From contig NC_134025.1 in the NCBI RefSeq assembly GCF_964204645.1, positions 4,903,001 through 4,967,000 of the forward strand: a stretch of DNA of 64,000 bases. Direction: 5' to 3'. Of this stretch, positions 12,801 to 24,640 are shown piece after piece. Below the pieces are notes generated by a model. It did not search any database. It was not told the DNA's origin and saw nothing but the letters and a program-made list of their open reading frames with translations. The stretch's first letter is position 1, and the number at the start of each line of letters is the position of its first letter. Both the position numbers and the translations under genes were made by a program. The stretch is from Tubulanus polymorphus. Lineage: Eukaryota; Nemertea; Palaeonemertea; Tubulaniformes; Tubulanidae.

Positions 12801-15800
12801 GTTGAGCTTGGCATATCAGCTGAAAAGTTAAAACCAGTTTTAATAATCTCACTATCATCCTCTTGCGTAGTCCGTGTTACGTGCGCTCGCGGAAAGGAAA
12901 ACAAAAATAGATTTGTTTCTGGTGTAGTCCTTTTTTATCGTCGGTTATTTTTTCTACATAAAAATAGGTTCGTAATTGTTAGATGAAATTAACTGTTGAT
13001 TGTGTTTTTCTGTCAAATCGAGCTCGTAGTAGTTGATACGGGTATAATACCGATGCGTGTGCGAAGTTCAACCAGCCACGGCGTTGACAAGACAAGCTGA
13101 ATCTGCAATTACCAGCGAGCGTATGACGACACAACCTGTCTCCATACTGATTGGTCTCCGGTTCACACATAGTTCTGCACTTCAGCACCGTCACTAGAAT
13201 TTCTCATCTTGGTTGTCCACTGGGTGTCCAAGGGCTATGGGACACCAAACTACTATGTTGAATGTAATTTAGTTTGCAGTATTCATATTTCAAACATTTT
13301 TTTTAGATAGTTAATACTTATCACTAGATTTCTGAAACAACACTTCTATAAACCTTTTACTAAGATTGATTTCACAAACAATACCTTTATAATCTCTATC
13401 GCAAGAATCCAACGGCCACTGTTACCATAAAATGGTTAGAACGTTGTGGAAAATTATTTCTATAAATTCATTTTCATGAATATGTGCAAGTAATTACAGT
13501 GATTAATTACAATTATCAGCAAATTTAAACGCGACAACGACGCCTCGAATTCTTGAAATCCAATTTCAATGTTACACGCTGTTTTTCGGTACGTAAACTA
13601 ACATCGAAACTCGTGGGTGTGTTTATGAAATATCTACGTTAATGATGAAATCTCTTGTAACGTGATACAATTGAGTTTTCTTAGAATTGCCTCCTACAGA
13701 AAACCTTGATCTACGTAAAGTGTATCCACAGTGTGGCCACCCTGGGCGAGCAAGACTCAATTTCGGAACGACAGTCATTTAGAGGCCGCGTCGACTTATT
13801 TCATATTTGCTGATATCCGTTATTAAGGATACATTTGGACAAATGCCCTGAGATCGCTAGGACATCGCTGGGAGATCGCGATATGGGTCCAGCAATTTGA
13901 CCGCTGATGTCATAACAGCATTCGATAAGTTAACGCTACGAACGTTGAAAACAAATATCTCCACGATGCCCAACGGGCAGACTGTACCAGAGATCAATAG
14001 AAGTTATATCATCAAATAGATAGCATTGATGTAACTTATTATAGCAATGAATAATGAACATCTCTCAGTCGTATCCCAGTTAGACACCACTGACGAATGA
14101 CTGGCGAACGACGAAGCTGCAACATAACACACACACATTATACATCACGTTTAAACTATATATATATTTGAAGTAAACTGATAAATGATCCCAGTTGGTA
14201 TTCATCTCAAATCTTTGTTTCTCTAATGAATTTTGTCCTTACATAAGATACATCCTAAAGGTTTATTGTTACGTGCAAGCCAGTGCGTGGTACCAATACA
14301 CTCGCTTATAGTTTTGCGACTTTTGGATCTTTATGATTGCACCAGACAAATCCAAATCCCATTCTGTACGCTGCAATTGTCACGCTTTTGTTGTTCCTTT
14401 TTTTGTATCTATGTTCGATCGTCGATGTGTTCAAGTTCATTCGGCAACAATTTGGTAAAAGCAACCGCCGAACGAAAATCAAATTGTCGAAATAAAGTGT
14501 ATAACGGTGGACGTCATCTAGAGGAAATTGCCCCATCTCGTGAAGCGGACGCCTGAGTCTGATGTCCGTCAAGGATTACTTAATCATCCATCCATAAATG
14601 TCGACCGAGACGCGCCGGTACTGAACCATATACGTCAAGGCATTACGTGTATTGTTTAATTTTACCTCGAACTGCGCCGTAAATCAACACTTGATGCAAT
14701 AAGGGTTCCCCGTAAGTGTCAGTAGAAGAAAGTGGTCCTCCTCTAATCTGTTTACACCCGTAGCAAATATACCGATGTCTCACTGATCGGTCCACCTAAT
14801 TGCCAAACTACTTTACGCACGATCTTAATATCGCATAATGAAGCCGGAGACATATTTTCTTTTTTCATTACGGGTGTGCATCCAGAAATTGAATTGACTG
14901 GTTGATTCATGGACCCTAAAACAAAGTAGTTTCAGAGTCCACGGATGGTTCAAATTACATTGCCTTGAATGAAATAACTGCTAAACAGTGAACTGTTATC
15001 TAAGATAAAACATTTCAAATGCAGACTCGATTAAAACCATATTCTATGCACTTTCGAATAACCGTACTTGTAGGGTAAGATGGATCGAAAGACTTTGCCT
15101 CATGCGTATACATTATTTGGTAACGTAGTTAGCGATGGCAGTTCTAGCCATTGTCAAGCCTAATATCTGTGTAAACGAATTTCAGCAGCGGGAGGTCTAA
15201 TGTTTTTGCCATCCGGCATTTTGTCACAGCGTAGTTATCTACGAGAAACATTTCCGTTTATATCTCTGCGACTTGCATATCGAATTAACACAGTGTTTGT
15301 TCTATAAAAGCCTAAGGGAATGAAACACATATCACATAAGCGATTTCTTCGAGCTAAAGGAAAGACGACTGGCAAGACCTCGGGTATTTCAATGATGTAT
15401 TTTAATGACATGGCACACGAAATTTGTAAATGGACTAAGTCACTGGGGTTATCGTGGTAAAGTTACTTCTTCATCTTCAGATCCCGTGATTAACCATACG
15501 ATACTCGTGACAAAAAGTTACATTGTTCAACAGGTACGGTGTAGCTTTTCAGAAAATGCTTGTGGGTTACTGGCGCGTTCTGCGATCTTTCGGAGATCAA
15601 ATGATGAAATTCATAAACCTGAATTTTGTTTCTAGTATAACGATTTTCCACATTATTACTTAGGTAAATTTGCTCAGTTCCCACGCCAATGGCACTACAC
15701 GAGTTTTGACTGATCGGAGTGTCTTCATTGACAAGGTTCTCCATCGCTTTGTGTCCTTCGTTTTAGTCCATTTTTGGTAAACAAATGAAATGGAGAACTA

Positions 15801-17858
15801 CCCAAAGGAATCAGAAAAGCGGAGTAAAAGTTGTAATCATTTGAAATGTCATGGAAACTGAATGAACAGCGATATAAACGAGTTTTTAGTATCATTTGAT
15901 CACGATCGTGTATCGTAATGTTTGAGATCTGATGTTATCTGATGTTATAATGTCTTCGCGATGTGAAATTTATTTTCATTGTTCAAAAGAAATCTAGAAA
16001 TCTTCATCGTCATAACATATTAAATGTAGCTGAAACTTATAACAAAAAAAGACTTGTAGATACTTATTTGTTTTGTTTAAATGGAAAATTACTGGGTGTT
16101 TGACACGAAAAATGTTCTGAAAAAGATTGAATGTGTATTTTGCTCAAAAAGGTGATTCTAAAAAACAAACTGACTCTTTGATTTGAGTCCTCATCCGAAT
16201 CAACGTTAGTTTGACTGCTATTTGAGATGTCGAATAGCTTTTTGTTTAAGGTTACTGAACCTCTTATTCGAACTCAGAACAACGCTGGTAGCAGATGCCG
16301 TAGGATTCCCACGTGAGTTAAACTGTCAGTTGCTCGTCGTTGATTTGTGTCGCCGTCTCGATGAGGAACTGGCGACTGACGACGCGTAAATCCCAACCGA
16401 ACGATCCTGTTTATCGAACTCATCTAACGTAAATCTATCGCTGTTTTGAATTAATTTCACACTTAAAAGAACAAAGCTGAGTTATAGGTCGCAGGTGATG
16501 GATGAGGTGTCGACTGCTCAATGGAGTTATATATGAAAGCTCAATCATTGGTCATTTATTTTGATCCTACAAAACGCAAGTGCGTTACTAAAATATTTTG
16601 GCCAATAAAGCGTCAATTTATGGGAAATACACGGAAATATATTGTAAGCTATATTGAGATATTTGCAACGTCAGCGAAGAACGAAGGAACACAACTCAAA
16701 ACCACAAACATTCTTACACATAATTAGTAGCTGGTTTTTTGTAATGGTATAAGGGCTTCAAGTTTGTAGCGTTAATAAATCTAGCTTTGATAGGAGACAT
16801 TTCGATCCATTAACGAGCTTCCCCATGATTGGCTATGTAGGATGGTCGATGCGAAAAACGTAGATAGATATAATGTTCGATTTTTTGGTGTTCGTTTTGT
16901 GAGGTTTTCTAAGGTGACATCAATATCTATGAATAGATATGACGGATCCTTCACGAAACGATTCAAACACGGATGGTGATTGTTCGCTATTCTTCTGCGC
17001 AGCAGAAATGGCCATGTTTATTGTCATGTCATGTTTATATGAAAAATACATTACATGTCATATGATGGTTGTTTTCATGTCACAATCGTTTATTTCGCAT
17101 CCAATGTGAATGTGGCGTGAGTAATTTGCGATATATTGTGACGTTTTGCGTGCGAAGCTTTGCGTTTCAAAACTGTTCTTACCTCGTTGATGATATTCTT
17201 CATCTGATCTGTTCTGGTGGGGACCTACACGACTTTTCTTTCACAAAGCTATTACAACAATTATACGATACAAAAGTAAGGTTCTCCATAATTTCGCCAT
17301 ACATTGCATAACTTAGGCGATGGCCTGAACGGTCTATCAGAAGCGTAATCAATCAGAATCGCAAATTAACACAAACACGTCTAAGACTGTGCGTATTGGG
17401 TATCTTTGAGGAACGAAGTTTAAACACAACATTTAAATTTCAATATACTTACTGTTATGTGGGGGAACTGTTAGTACTAACCAAAATGTTGTAGTATATA
17501 TTACTAGAAAACATAGCAGTAGTTCAAAGACAGAATACATTCTCATCGCTGACTCGAAGTAAATGGTCGATTTTCATCTGATTTCACTCTTTTACTCTTC
17601 ATGTATAATTGGTAATCGGTAATGATGACGTTGATCTCTCCCGGTGTTTTGTATTGGAACGATGTTTCGAACAGAACTGTCCCATTTGACTGATCAGATT
17701 CAATCATCGGGTCTTCAGACTATATTCATACAAAGCCGGAAATGATATTCATACGACAAAAGACACGATGAGATTCATCCAGAAATTGTGGAGATGAAAA
17801 CCTTTTTTTGATTATGAATAGCGATTGCGAAATGTATTTTTGCAAAATATCTGAAATA

Positions 17859-20800
17859 TCATTGCTCTTTTATAACCTTGTCGATCCATTCTAGATGTTT
17901 TTCAACACGAGCGAAAACACCTGGGTGTCGAGTGGAACCACAGGTTTTACCCCAAGAAATGATACCGACTAATTTCCAAACACCTTCGCGGTAGCACATC
18001 AGAGGACCGCCACTATCTCCCTGCAGAAATCGAAAAATATAATTACTACGTGTTGTTCGCACCTAGGAAAGAAATATGATCATTAATATTGCGAGTATAT
18101 GTAGAAACACAGGTGTCATGTATAGTTTTACGAAAGGTGCGCAAATGTTAATTTGAATTTGTCAGCTATCCAACTGACCCTTTCCGGTCTGGAGAAATTA
18201 TCAAATAGTAAATGTTATGGTCCTTCTGTAAATTCCATAGATTATTGCCAATAAAAAAGGCTTGAATAGTATCACTGTCCAGAAAGTGGCTGCATTTAAA
18301 CCGTGGAGTGATCATTCGACAAATGATTTGACAAATGATAATTTCAAGATAAACCTAGCGCACTATTTATCATTCCTTCGTGACTTGACACTCCAGACGA
18401 ATAATGACGCAACTACTTCAAATGATCGTGAAGCCGTTAAGCCCCAAACCATTGGATTTCGTGCTATATGAGAGATTCGCACAAGAACTGACGGCTTAAT
18501 TAGAACTCTCAGTTTCTTATTCTATGATTTACTCACATAACAGGCCCCGCTGGGAGTATTCGGGTGATATGCACATATTTCGTTTTCTGTCACCATAGAA
18601 TCAGCACGCATGGACTCCGAGACGTACTCAGAAGTGTCGTCGGCCAACACTAGATAGACTTGGATCATTGAGTGACAGGTCTTGTAGTCCATTAACAGTA
18701 CGGGGGCATGTTGAGCATTCGCCGGATCATCTACCGATGAAAAATAACAAAATAAGAGATTTTTCATATTCAGTTTTTTAGTTAACAATCGTCCTGTTTT
18801 TGGTGCCAGTCCTATCGCCAAATGTCTTACAGTCCTTTCACCCATATTCAGACGTTCAGATGAACACAATATATGGAGAAAGGGTGAATGAAACATAAAT
18901 TAGTGTCTTTTATCTTATATCGACCACGATTTACACTCACTCCAACGAGCCGTCTCATTTAACTGACCCCACCCAGAAACATAACACTCGGTGCCGTCTG
19001 CAAATATTTCGTTGTTGTCCGGCAGACATATAGATGTTATGTAGTCGGTCGTTGCTACCGGCGCTTGCAACTTGAGTAAAGCTATATCGTACGACCCTAA
19101 AATTCATATAGTGACAAATATATAATTGACGTTAATATTCTGTACAGAAACTGAATGGTTTAGTTGATTTTTAATTCTAATCAGTTACCTTCAGGATCAA
19201 ATTTCGGGTGAATAACAATTTCTGTCACTCGTGCCTCATATTCTGTGCCATGCTGTACGTGAAAATTGTGTCCTCCGAGCCAAGCTTTTATCGGTGAAAT
19301 TTCATAATCAGTTATGTTTACCCCATCGATATACCTAAAATTCAAACTAAACTCTACAAGAATGACCAAACTGTGTTTAGATAAGGACATGTTTATTTCT
19401 ACAGAACAAAAACGACTACAAGAGCGCGCTATTGGCATATTCTCGCCTAGGAAAGATAACAACGGTGCACAAAAGAGGTTTACATTTTAGTTCTATGGTA
19501 TTCAAGGATACCCTTTGTCAACGAAGCCAGTTACTGGAAAAGACGAGAAGATTCAAATATTATCGATAATTGGCGTTTTTAACTATGGAAGATTAGGTCA
19601 TGGAGGGGCCCTGCGAAGTTGTATTGGCACCGCTTGGCCATCTTCCCTCTGCAGGGACTCGAACCTGATGGCATCGCTACACTCAGCCACGGCACGAACC
19701 CCTGCCATAGACGACCATGTGCGCAGTTACATGCGCACTATCTGAACGAAAACTGGCGGCACCAATCAGATTGCTCGTTGTATAATCGTTGAGGCAAATT
19801 TCGAGGAGGAACTATAAATGGGAAAACCCGGGCTAAAATAAAATGGGATTTCTGATTGGCTAAAAATCACATCATCTGAACTGCGCATGTATCTGCGCAC
19901 ATGGTCGATTGTGGCCATCCTCCCTCTGCAGGGACTCGAACCTGATGGCATCGCTACACTCAGCCACGGCACGAAGACCGGGTGCGCAGTTACATGCGCA
20001 GCTTTCCGAACGAAAACTGGCGGCACCAATCAGATTGCTCGTTGTATAATCGTTGAGGCAAATTTCAAGGAAGAACTATAAATGGTAAAACCCGGGATAA
20101 AATAAAACGGGATTTCTGATTGGCTAAAAATCACATCATCTGAACTGCGCATGTATCTGCGCATACGGTCGATTATGGCAGGGTTTCGTGCCGTGGCAAT
20201 CTCGATGCCATCAGGTTCGAATCCCTGCCGGGGGAGGATGATTGTGGCAGGGTTTCGTGCCGAGGCAATCTCGATGCCATCAGGTTCGAATCCCTGCCGG
20301 GGGAGGATGCGCTTGGCAGGCCTTGCTAATCTAATATTCAGAATTCAACTGGGCAACGACCAACAATCGACCCCTTGATATCTAAACTCCTCAAATACGT
20401 ACTTTGCACAATGAGCTGCGGTGATTACCCATTGAGGATGAATGAGAGCTGCTCCACATACGTGACTTGATTTATTTCCGACATACCGCAAAGAAACGAG
20501 CCATGGCCATTGACCGTGTGAAGAAGGGACGCCTCCGACAATTCGACGAAAGCGTCGTCGCAATTTTCTTCTACCACATAGATTTTTTCCTGCTAATATA
20601 TATGTACATAGCTGGCTTCATTTCAAGTTTTGAATGAAAAGCACAGAGAACGATTCTGTATTATTCTTTAAGCCGACCATCATTACATTACAGATGCCAT
20701 GTTTATCAATGCATCGTTTCTTCCGTTATGCAACTTACATTTGAAACCCCCGCCTTTTCAAATGATTGTATGAAAAAGAAAAAAATGCACACAATAAACA

Positions 20801-23262
20801 GAAACGCGATGATAAAGACTATATAAAATCATTCCGAGAATACTTGCACTGACTTACCACAGGCTAACATATCAAACTGCAATGTGTTATTTTGGTGAGA
20901 TTCTTTCGTGCGGATTCGTAAACAGGATAGCCGGACGAGTTTTGGAAAGTATATGTCTTTTGACGTTCCGTTTTTCTGATAATCAAATGTCTATAGCAAA
21001 AAAAATGAATAAAACATTACGTGGAAGCCCTGTCCTATCTGAACGATGTTTGTAGTTAATAGAAACAAGATACAAACAGTTCTCTACGTCTCCTCAGTAT
21101 TATATTTTCCCAAGTTGACATGTATGTTATCAGGGAGCTTTGGACCGAAGGTTTATGACTGTAATAATGTTTCTAAATATAGTGTCCATCGTTGCTAACT
21201 TAACACTCGGCTAGAAGCAAAGGCTAAGAACCATGTGTCTAGATAATTTGATATCTGTAGTACCGAGACATACATTTTGGTGACAAGAATTATACGGTCC
21301 ATATCAGATTCCTGTTTAATGCGGCTGATCGTATATGGCAAGCGCCAGCGGTTGATCCGAGACTTAAAAAATAGCGTATTGAACACAGCACTGATATACA
21401 GCAACAGGACGAATAATCGCATTTTCGGCCAACCAAACCGATGAACTAATTAATGCGATTAATTACTGTTGCACACAAATATGGATCTGCGACAGTGAAA
21501 GATAATGGAATTTGATAAATAGTCCAGATCCGGTCTAGTTAACGTTGAATGAAGCGGGTTGGTCAAGGACTAATAAATGTAATAAATGTGAGCGTTACTA
21601 ACCAAATTCGTCTGGTTGTTATCCGCAGTAAAATGCCTGAAATCCATACAATTTCTACTGAACGAAACGGTAAATGAATCAAATCGAGTCAGCTGTAGTT
21701 CCCGAGAATGAATTCTCAATCCGGCGACGATTTTTTCGTTCGGTAGTTTTATCTGTAGCCACGAGTCATTTTTCGCCGGACGCCACTTTAGGTGATTACC
21801 CAGCCGAGATATTTCCGTTTCCGGTTGCGTAGTGAAGAAGGAATCGGGGTATCTAGTTTTGTCGCCTAGACCGATTGCCGTGGAACATTTTTGACGCTCT
21901 AGTTTTTGATTTAAAAAAAAAATGAATGATCGACCGGTTGCATTTATATAGTCAAATATTCACTAGGCAAAAATTCACTAAATCAATGTAAACAAAATAA
22001 TCAAGATAACATCAATTCAAAAGATGATTCTGGATCTGATATACATATGACAAATATGCCGCTAATAGTAATAAAGTTCAATTAACAAATTAACATTTTC
22101 CCCATTATATTGATTTTTCTAAGCGATCTTACTACATCCCATCAGTTGCAGACGTGTGATGGCCATCACTGATACTGAATGGCGAACCTTGAGAGTTATA
22201 CACCTCGCCTCAAATATCTCATTAAACCACGTGATCGTTTTATAGTTTCTATTCACGGAAAAGACCTGCAAAATCTCAAACCAAAATCATGTTTCAGTCT
22301 TTATTGGCAGTGATATATTTTACTGAATATCCCAAAAAGCAACATTCGTTTAATCGGTTCTTCAATTTTAGATTAAATTACGACGTACATTAAGTGTGCA
22401 GATATTGATGATCGCGCATTAACGTTTTAACTGTGCTCGAAAATGTTAGAGATTTGTTTTCATTTCATCTAATAAGATCTGACAACTCGTGATTATAAGC
22501 TATGATTCGCTTTCAACTTTTTTGATCTGCATAGAAACGCAGACACACCACACACCTGAAGTTCCCCAGCGGTATCTACAAGCGGGCGAAATCGTTCGCA
22601 ATCCTCGCTGTACCAAAGCGAAAATCCGTTTATCCAATGTCTGACCTCTGTAACCCCTCGCGTTTCGACGCCAGTTATTAGGTAGTTTGACAACAGATCA
22701 ATCTGAGAAAATATCACGACAAAACGCCGATATATCATTTCGACTTATACACAAATTCTCCAAAAGGAAAGAAAAACGTTTCATCGCGATGAATTTCAAA
22801 TTTGAGTTCGTACGTGTATGAAGTTACGTCGATTGCCGATCCAGATATCATCACCAAGTGATGGATATGGTACATAATAACCCTCGCGTAGGTTGAAACT
22901 TGTGTTGATATGTAATGAACCCTCGCAGTTTGAATGCGTATTTCCTGCAAAATTTACTTAAAATCTGATTCATGTTTGGTAAAATTGTCTATTGTTTGAA
23001 AATCTCTAAAGGTCTGAATGCTTGGTGTTTTCGAGGAGATTGTCTATGCATTAATTACCTTCGTAATCTCTATTGCTTGAGGTCTGAAAAGGAATCATCA
23101 TTTATGATATTTGCGGTTTAATAGCTGATATTCCATTACAATCATTGCAATAAAAGACCGGAATAAATGATATTTTCCATCATACCTTGATGGGTCGGGA
23201 CACACAAACAGACGACCATAATACACAGAACCATAAAGAGCAAACGATGATTTCAAGATAAC
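17859..23262 (-). CDS. Two-discoidin (F5/8 type C) chymotrypsin-fold serine protease
   Basis: Twelve exons join in phase (minus strand): 23262-23186, 23083-23059, 22944-22814, 22702-22556, 22265-22133, 21898-21603, 20990-20858, 20589-20403, 19334-19189, 19096-18941, 18730-18537, 18020-17859 (stop). They encode 594 residues from the first listed exon. Residues 1-21 are hydrophobic (signal peptide or anchor). Residues 39-170 form one F5/8 type C domain (core [16 protein letters not shown]), and 175-313 a second ([16 protein letters not shown], ending in MLAC). A linker with CGRR and RFRR precedes IVGG at 330. The protease triad is complete: His373 (TAAHC), Asp428 (DIALLKL), Ser544 (GDSGGPL). 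S1-pocket residue 189 (chymotrypsin numbering) appears to be Gly538, so it is not a classical trypsin. Family knowledge: F5/8C domains bind membranes or glycans and the protease is extracellular. I infer a targeted, zymogen-activated protease. The start codon is unresolved. Confidence 0.85.
19648..19707 (-). repeat. tRNA-like hairpin repeat, copy 1 (inside protease intron)
   Basis: Read on the minus strand it contains an A-box-like TGGCTGAGTGT and a perfect B box GGTTCGAGTCC only about 24 bases apart, against about 44 in a tRNA. The ends pair as GGCAGGG with CCCTGC. It therefore looks like a tRNA gene lacking the anticodon region, or the head of a SINE. Confidence 0.55.
19712..19907. mobile_element. 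MITE with TGCGCA-rich terminal inverted repeats, copy 1
   Basis: The left end CGACCATGTGCGCAGTTACA is matched in inverse orientation at the right end (TGTATCTGCGCACATGGTCG). The internal sequence is non-coding and carries CCAATCAG near the left and CTGATTGG near the right, extending the symmetry. It lies in the intron between the two protease exons that carry His373 and the following loop. A second copy follows. Confidence 0.6.
19925..19976 (-). repeat. tRNA-like hairpin repeat, copy 2
   Basis: Near-duplicate of the repeat at 19648 with the same A-box-like and B-box sequences on the minus strand, truncated at its 5' side where it meets the second MITE copy. Confidence 0.5.
19977..20171. mobile_element. 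MITE with TGCGCA-rich terminal inverted repeats, copy 2
   Basis: Closely similar to 19712-19907 over its length, including the internal GGCGGCACCAATCAGATTGC and the right end TGCGCATGTATCTGCGCA. The offset between copies is about 264 bases, so the repeat-plus-MITE unit is a tandem duplication. Confidence 0.6.
20171..20308 (+). repeat. Two tandem tRNA-like hairpin units, opposite orientation
   Basis: Two 69-base units (20171-20239 and 20240-20308) differing at very few bases. Each has GGCAGGG near the start and its complement CCCTGCC near the end, an inner TGGCA/TGCCA stem, and a perfect B box GGTTCGAATCC just before the closing stem. The orientation is opposite to the two units upstream. Confidence 0.65.
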
Positions 23263-24273
23263 CTGAAATACGTAAATGAATCTGGTCCAAAAATCGTTTC
23301 CTGTTTAGCATTGTTAACACATTCAGCATAATATTTTGCTTCTGTTGCCCAAATACATAGGATCCATAGATTATCAGCACGCGGGAGAAATAACTTGAAT
23401 CGATGAATTCCATTCTGTGCGAGAAGGACGAGTCTTGGACATCGAAAAAAGAAACAACAACAAACGTTGATATAAAAATCTACTGCTTTTATCTACTTAA
23501 TCTGTGAAAAAAATATAAATGCAAAAAAATCTACACATGTCTACAAGTAGATCAATTACCAATGATTGAAGTTCACTGATACAAATTCAATCAAAATCTA
23601 GGATTTCGGTATTTAGACTTTAGACTTCCGTTTATAACGAAGTTGCGTACGGTTCAAAGCAATAAATCAAATGCCTTAAGGTCGTCTTTATCGCAGAAGA
23701 CCAGTTCAAAAGGCAAAAAATATCATAAATGACACGCAATAAGTAAAGCACTGGTTATTTCGAGAAGCTTTGCACGACATCGTAAATCGTAAACATTTCT
23801 CTTAACGGCAATTATATAGAACTTTATAATAAATGACATATACAATATTTCGTTATTAGGAAACTATCCTGAAAGTACTTGATAACACTTTCCAGCATTC
23901 TGGTATTTGATGTTCACGAATATACATAATCCGAATTCGTCCCGAGCGAAGAAATCGCAGACTGAAGTACAGCAAGTCCGAATGTCCCAATGTCCCACAC
24001 CTCAACCAGACGATATGTGTCTACGCGATGCGTGTTCCTTATTAAGACTATCTTCTGCAACAAAAATATATTAAACAAACATATTATATTCATCCCCATG
24101 CTGTCAATCTGTGAAGACTTTTTGGAAAGGTAATATTAGTATCGGGAGTGAAAATCCCAGGCTTAATTGTCTTTTTTTCAGATTATCGGCTGTTTATTTG
24201 AAAATTAAAGTATAAAAATGATTACTGGTAAATATCCTTATGATACAAACCAGACAAAAAATTCATACATCAC

Positions 24274-24640
24274 CTTTGTAACTGGTCAGTATCAAATCGT
24301 CTACGTTTGATTGTAGGTGTGAATGAATTTGTGAAATCCTTCTCGATTGTTTCGGAGAAACAGTCGGCCGGACGATCGAGCAGTACAGTCCGTAGGTTAT
24401 GAACAAGAAAAAACTATACACGACGCAAAAAAACAACGTAAGCAATCCTTGGGCTTCCTCGCCACCGATTTGACAGTTTTTTGCAAGAGTTGCTCTATCG
24501 CGAGTAGAATTGTTTTTTGTACATGCTGTAGTATTTACGAAAGTTGTACTGTTCATATTTGTAGCCCGATGCTGGTGATTGTGTTGAGACATTTTATCTT
24601 GCGTTTTCATTCGAATCTGAACCGGAATGAATGAATTCAC
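24274..24640 (-). CDS. Possible 5' exon of the discoidin-protease, or separate membrane protein
   Basis: A 122-codon frame on the minus strand starts at an ATG at 24640 (further ATGs follow at residues 11, 17 and 29). It ends at a possible donor (AAAG followed by GTGATG) with one base left over, the phase needed by the exon at 23262. It has several N-glycosylation sequons, then a strong membrane segment (residues about 72-95, LLTLFFCVVYSFFLFITYGL) and a basic tail. If joined, the protease would be a 717-residue membrane-anchored protein with a second hydrophobic stretch. The donor is weak and other exons may intervene; the ORF could also be an unrelated single-pass protein or chance. Confidence 0.3.

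Larger units (their letters stand above)
7290..17858. other. Non-coding stretch with small repeats, no gene seen
   Basis: No exon chain is supported. The stretch contains a 159-base foldback at 8666-8824, an ATT/ATC-rich simple repeat at 8617-8650 and a tRNA-like B-box sequence near 9772. The longest open frames (8029-8388 minus, 10651-11064 plus) have no recognisable domain. The 8029-8388 frame has a possible acceptor near 8248 and one hydrophobic stretch, but no donor-acceptor partner I can defend. Confidence 0.55.

Noticed and set aside
21195-21422. Minus-strand frame beginning with a signal-peptide-like [14 protein letters not shown], considered as protease exon 1
   Set aside because: The discoidin exons join the protease exons in phase across this stretch, so it lies in an intron and is not needed.
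22735-22950. 71-codon minus-strand frame in another reading frame of a discoidin exon
   Set aside because: The overlapping frame [12 protein letters not shown]...[10 protein letters not shown] fits both splice phases and the F5/8C consensus, so this longer frame is a shadow.
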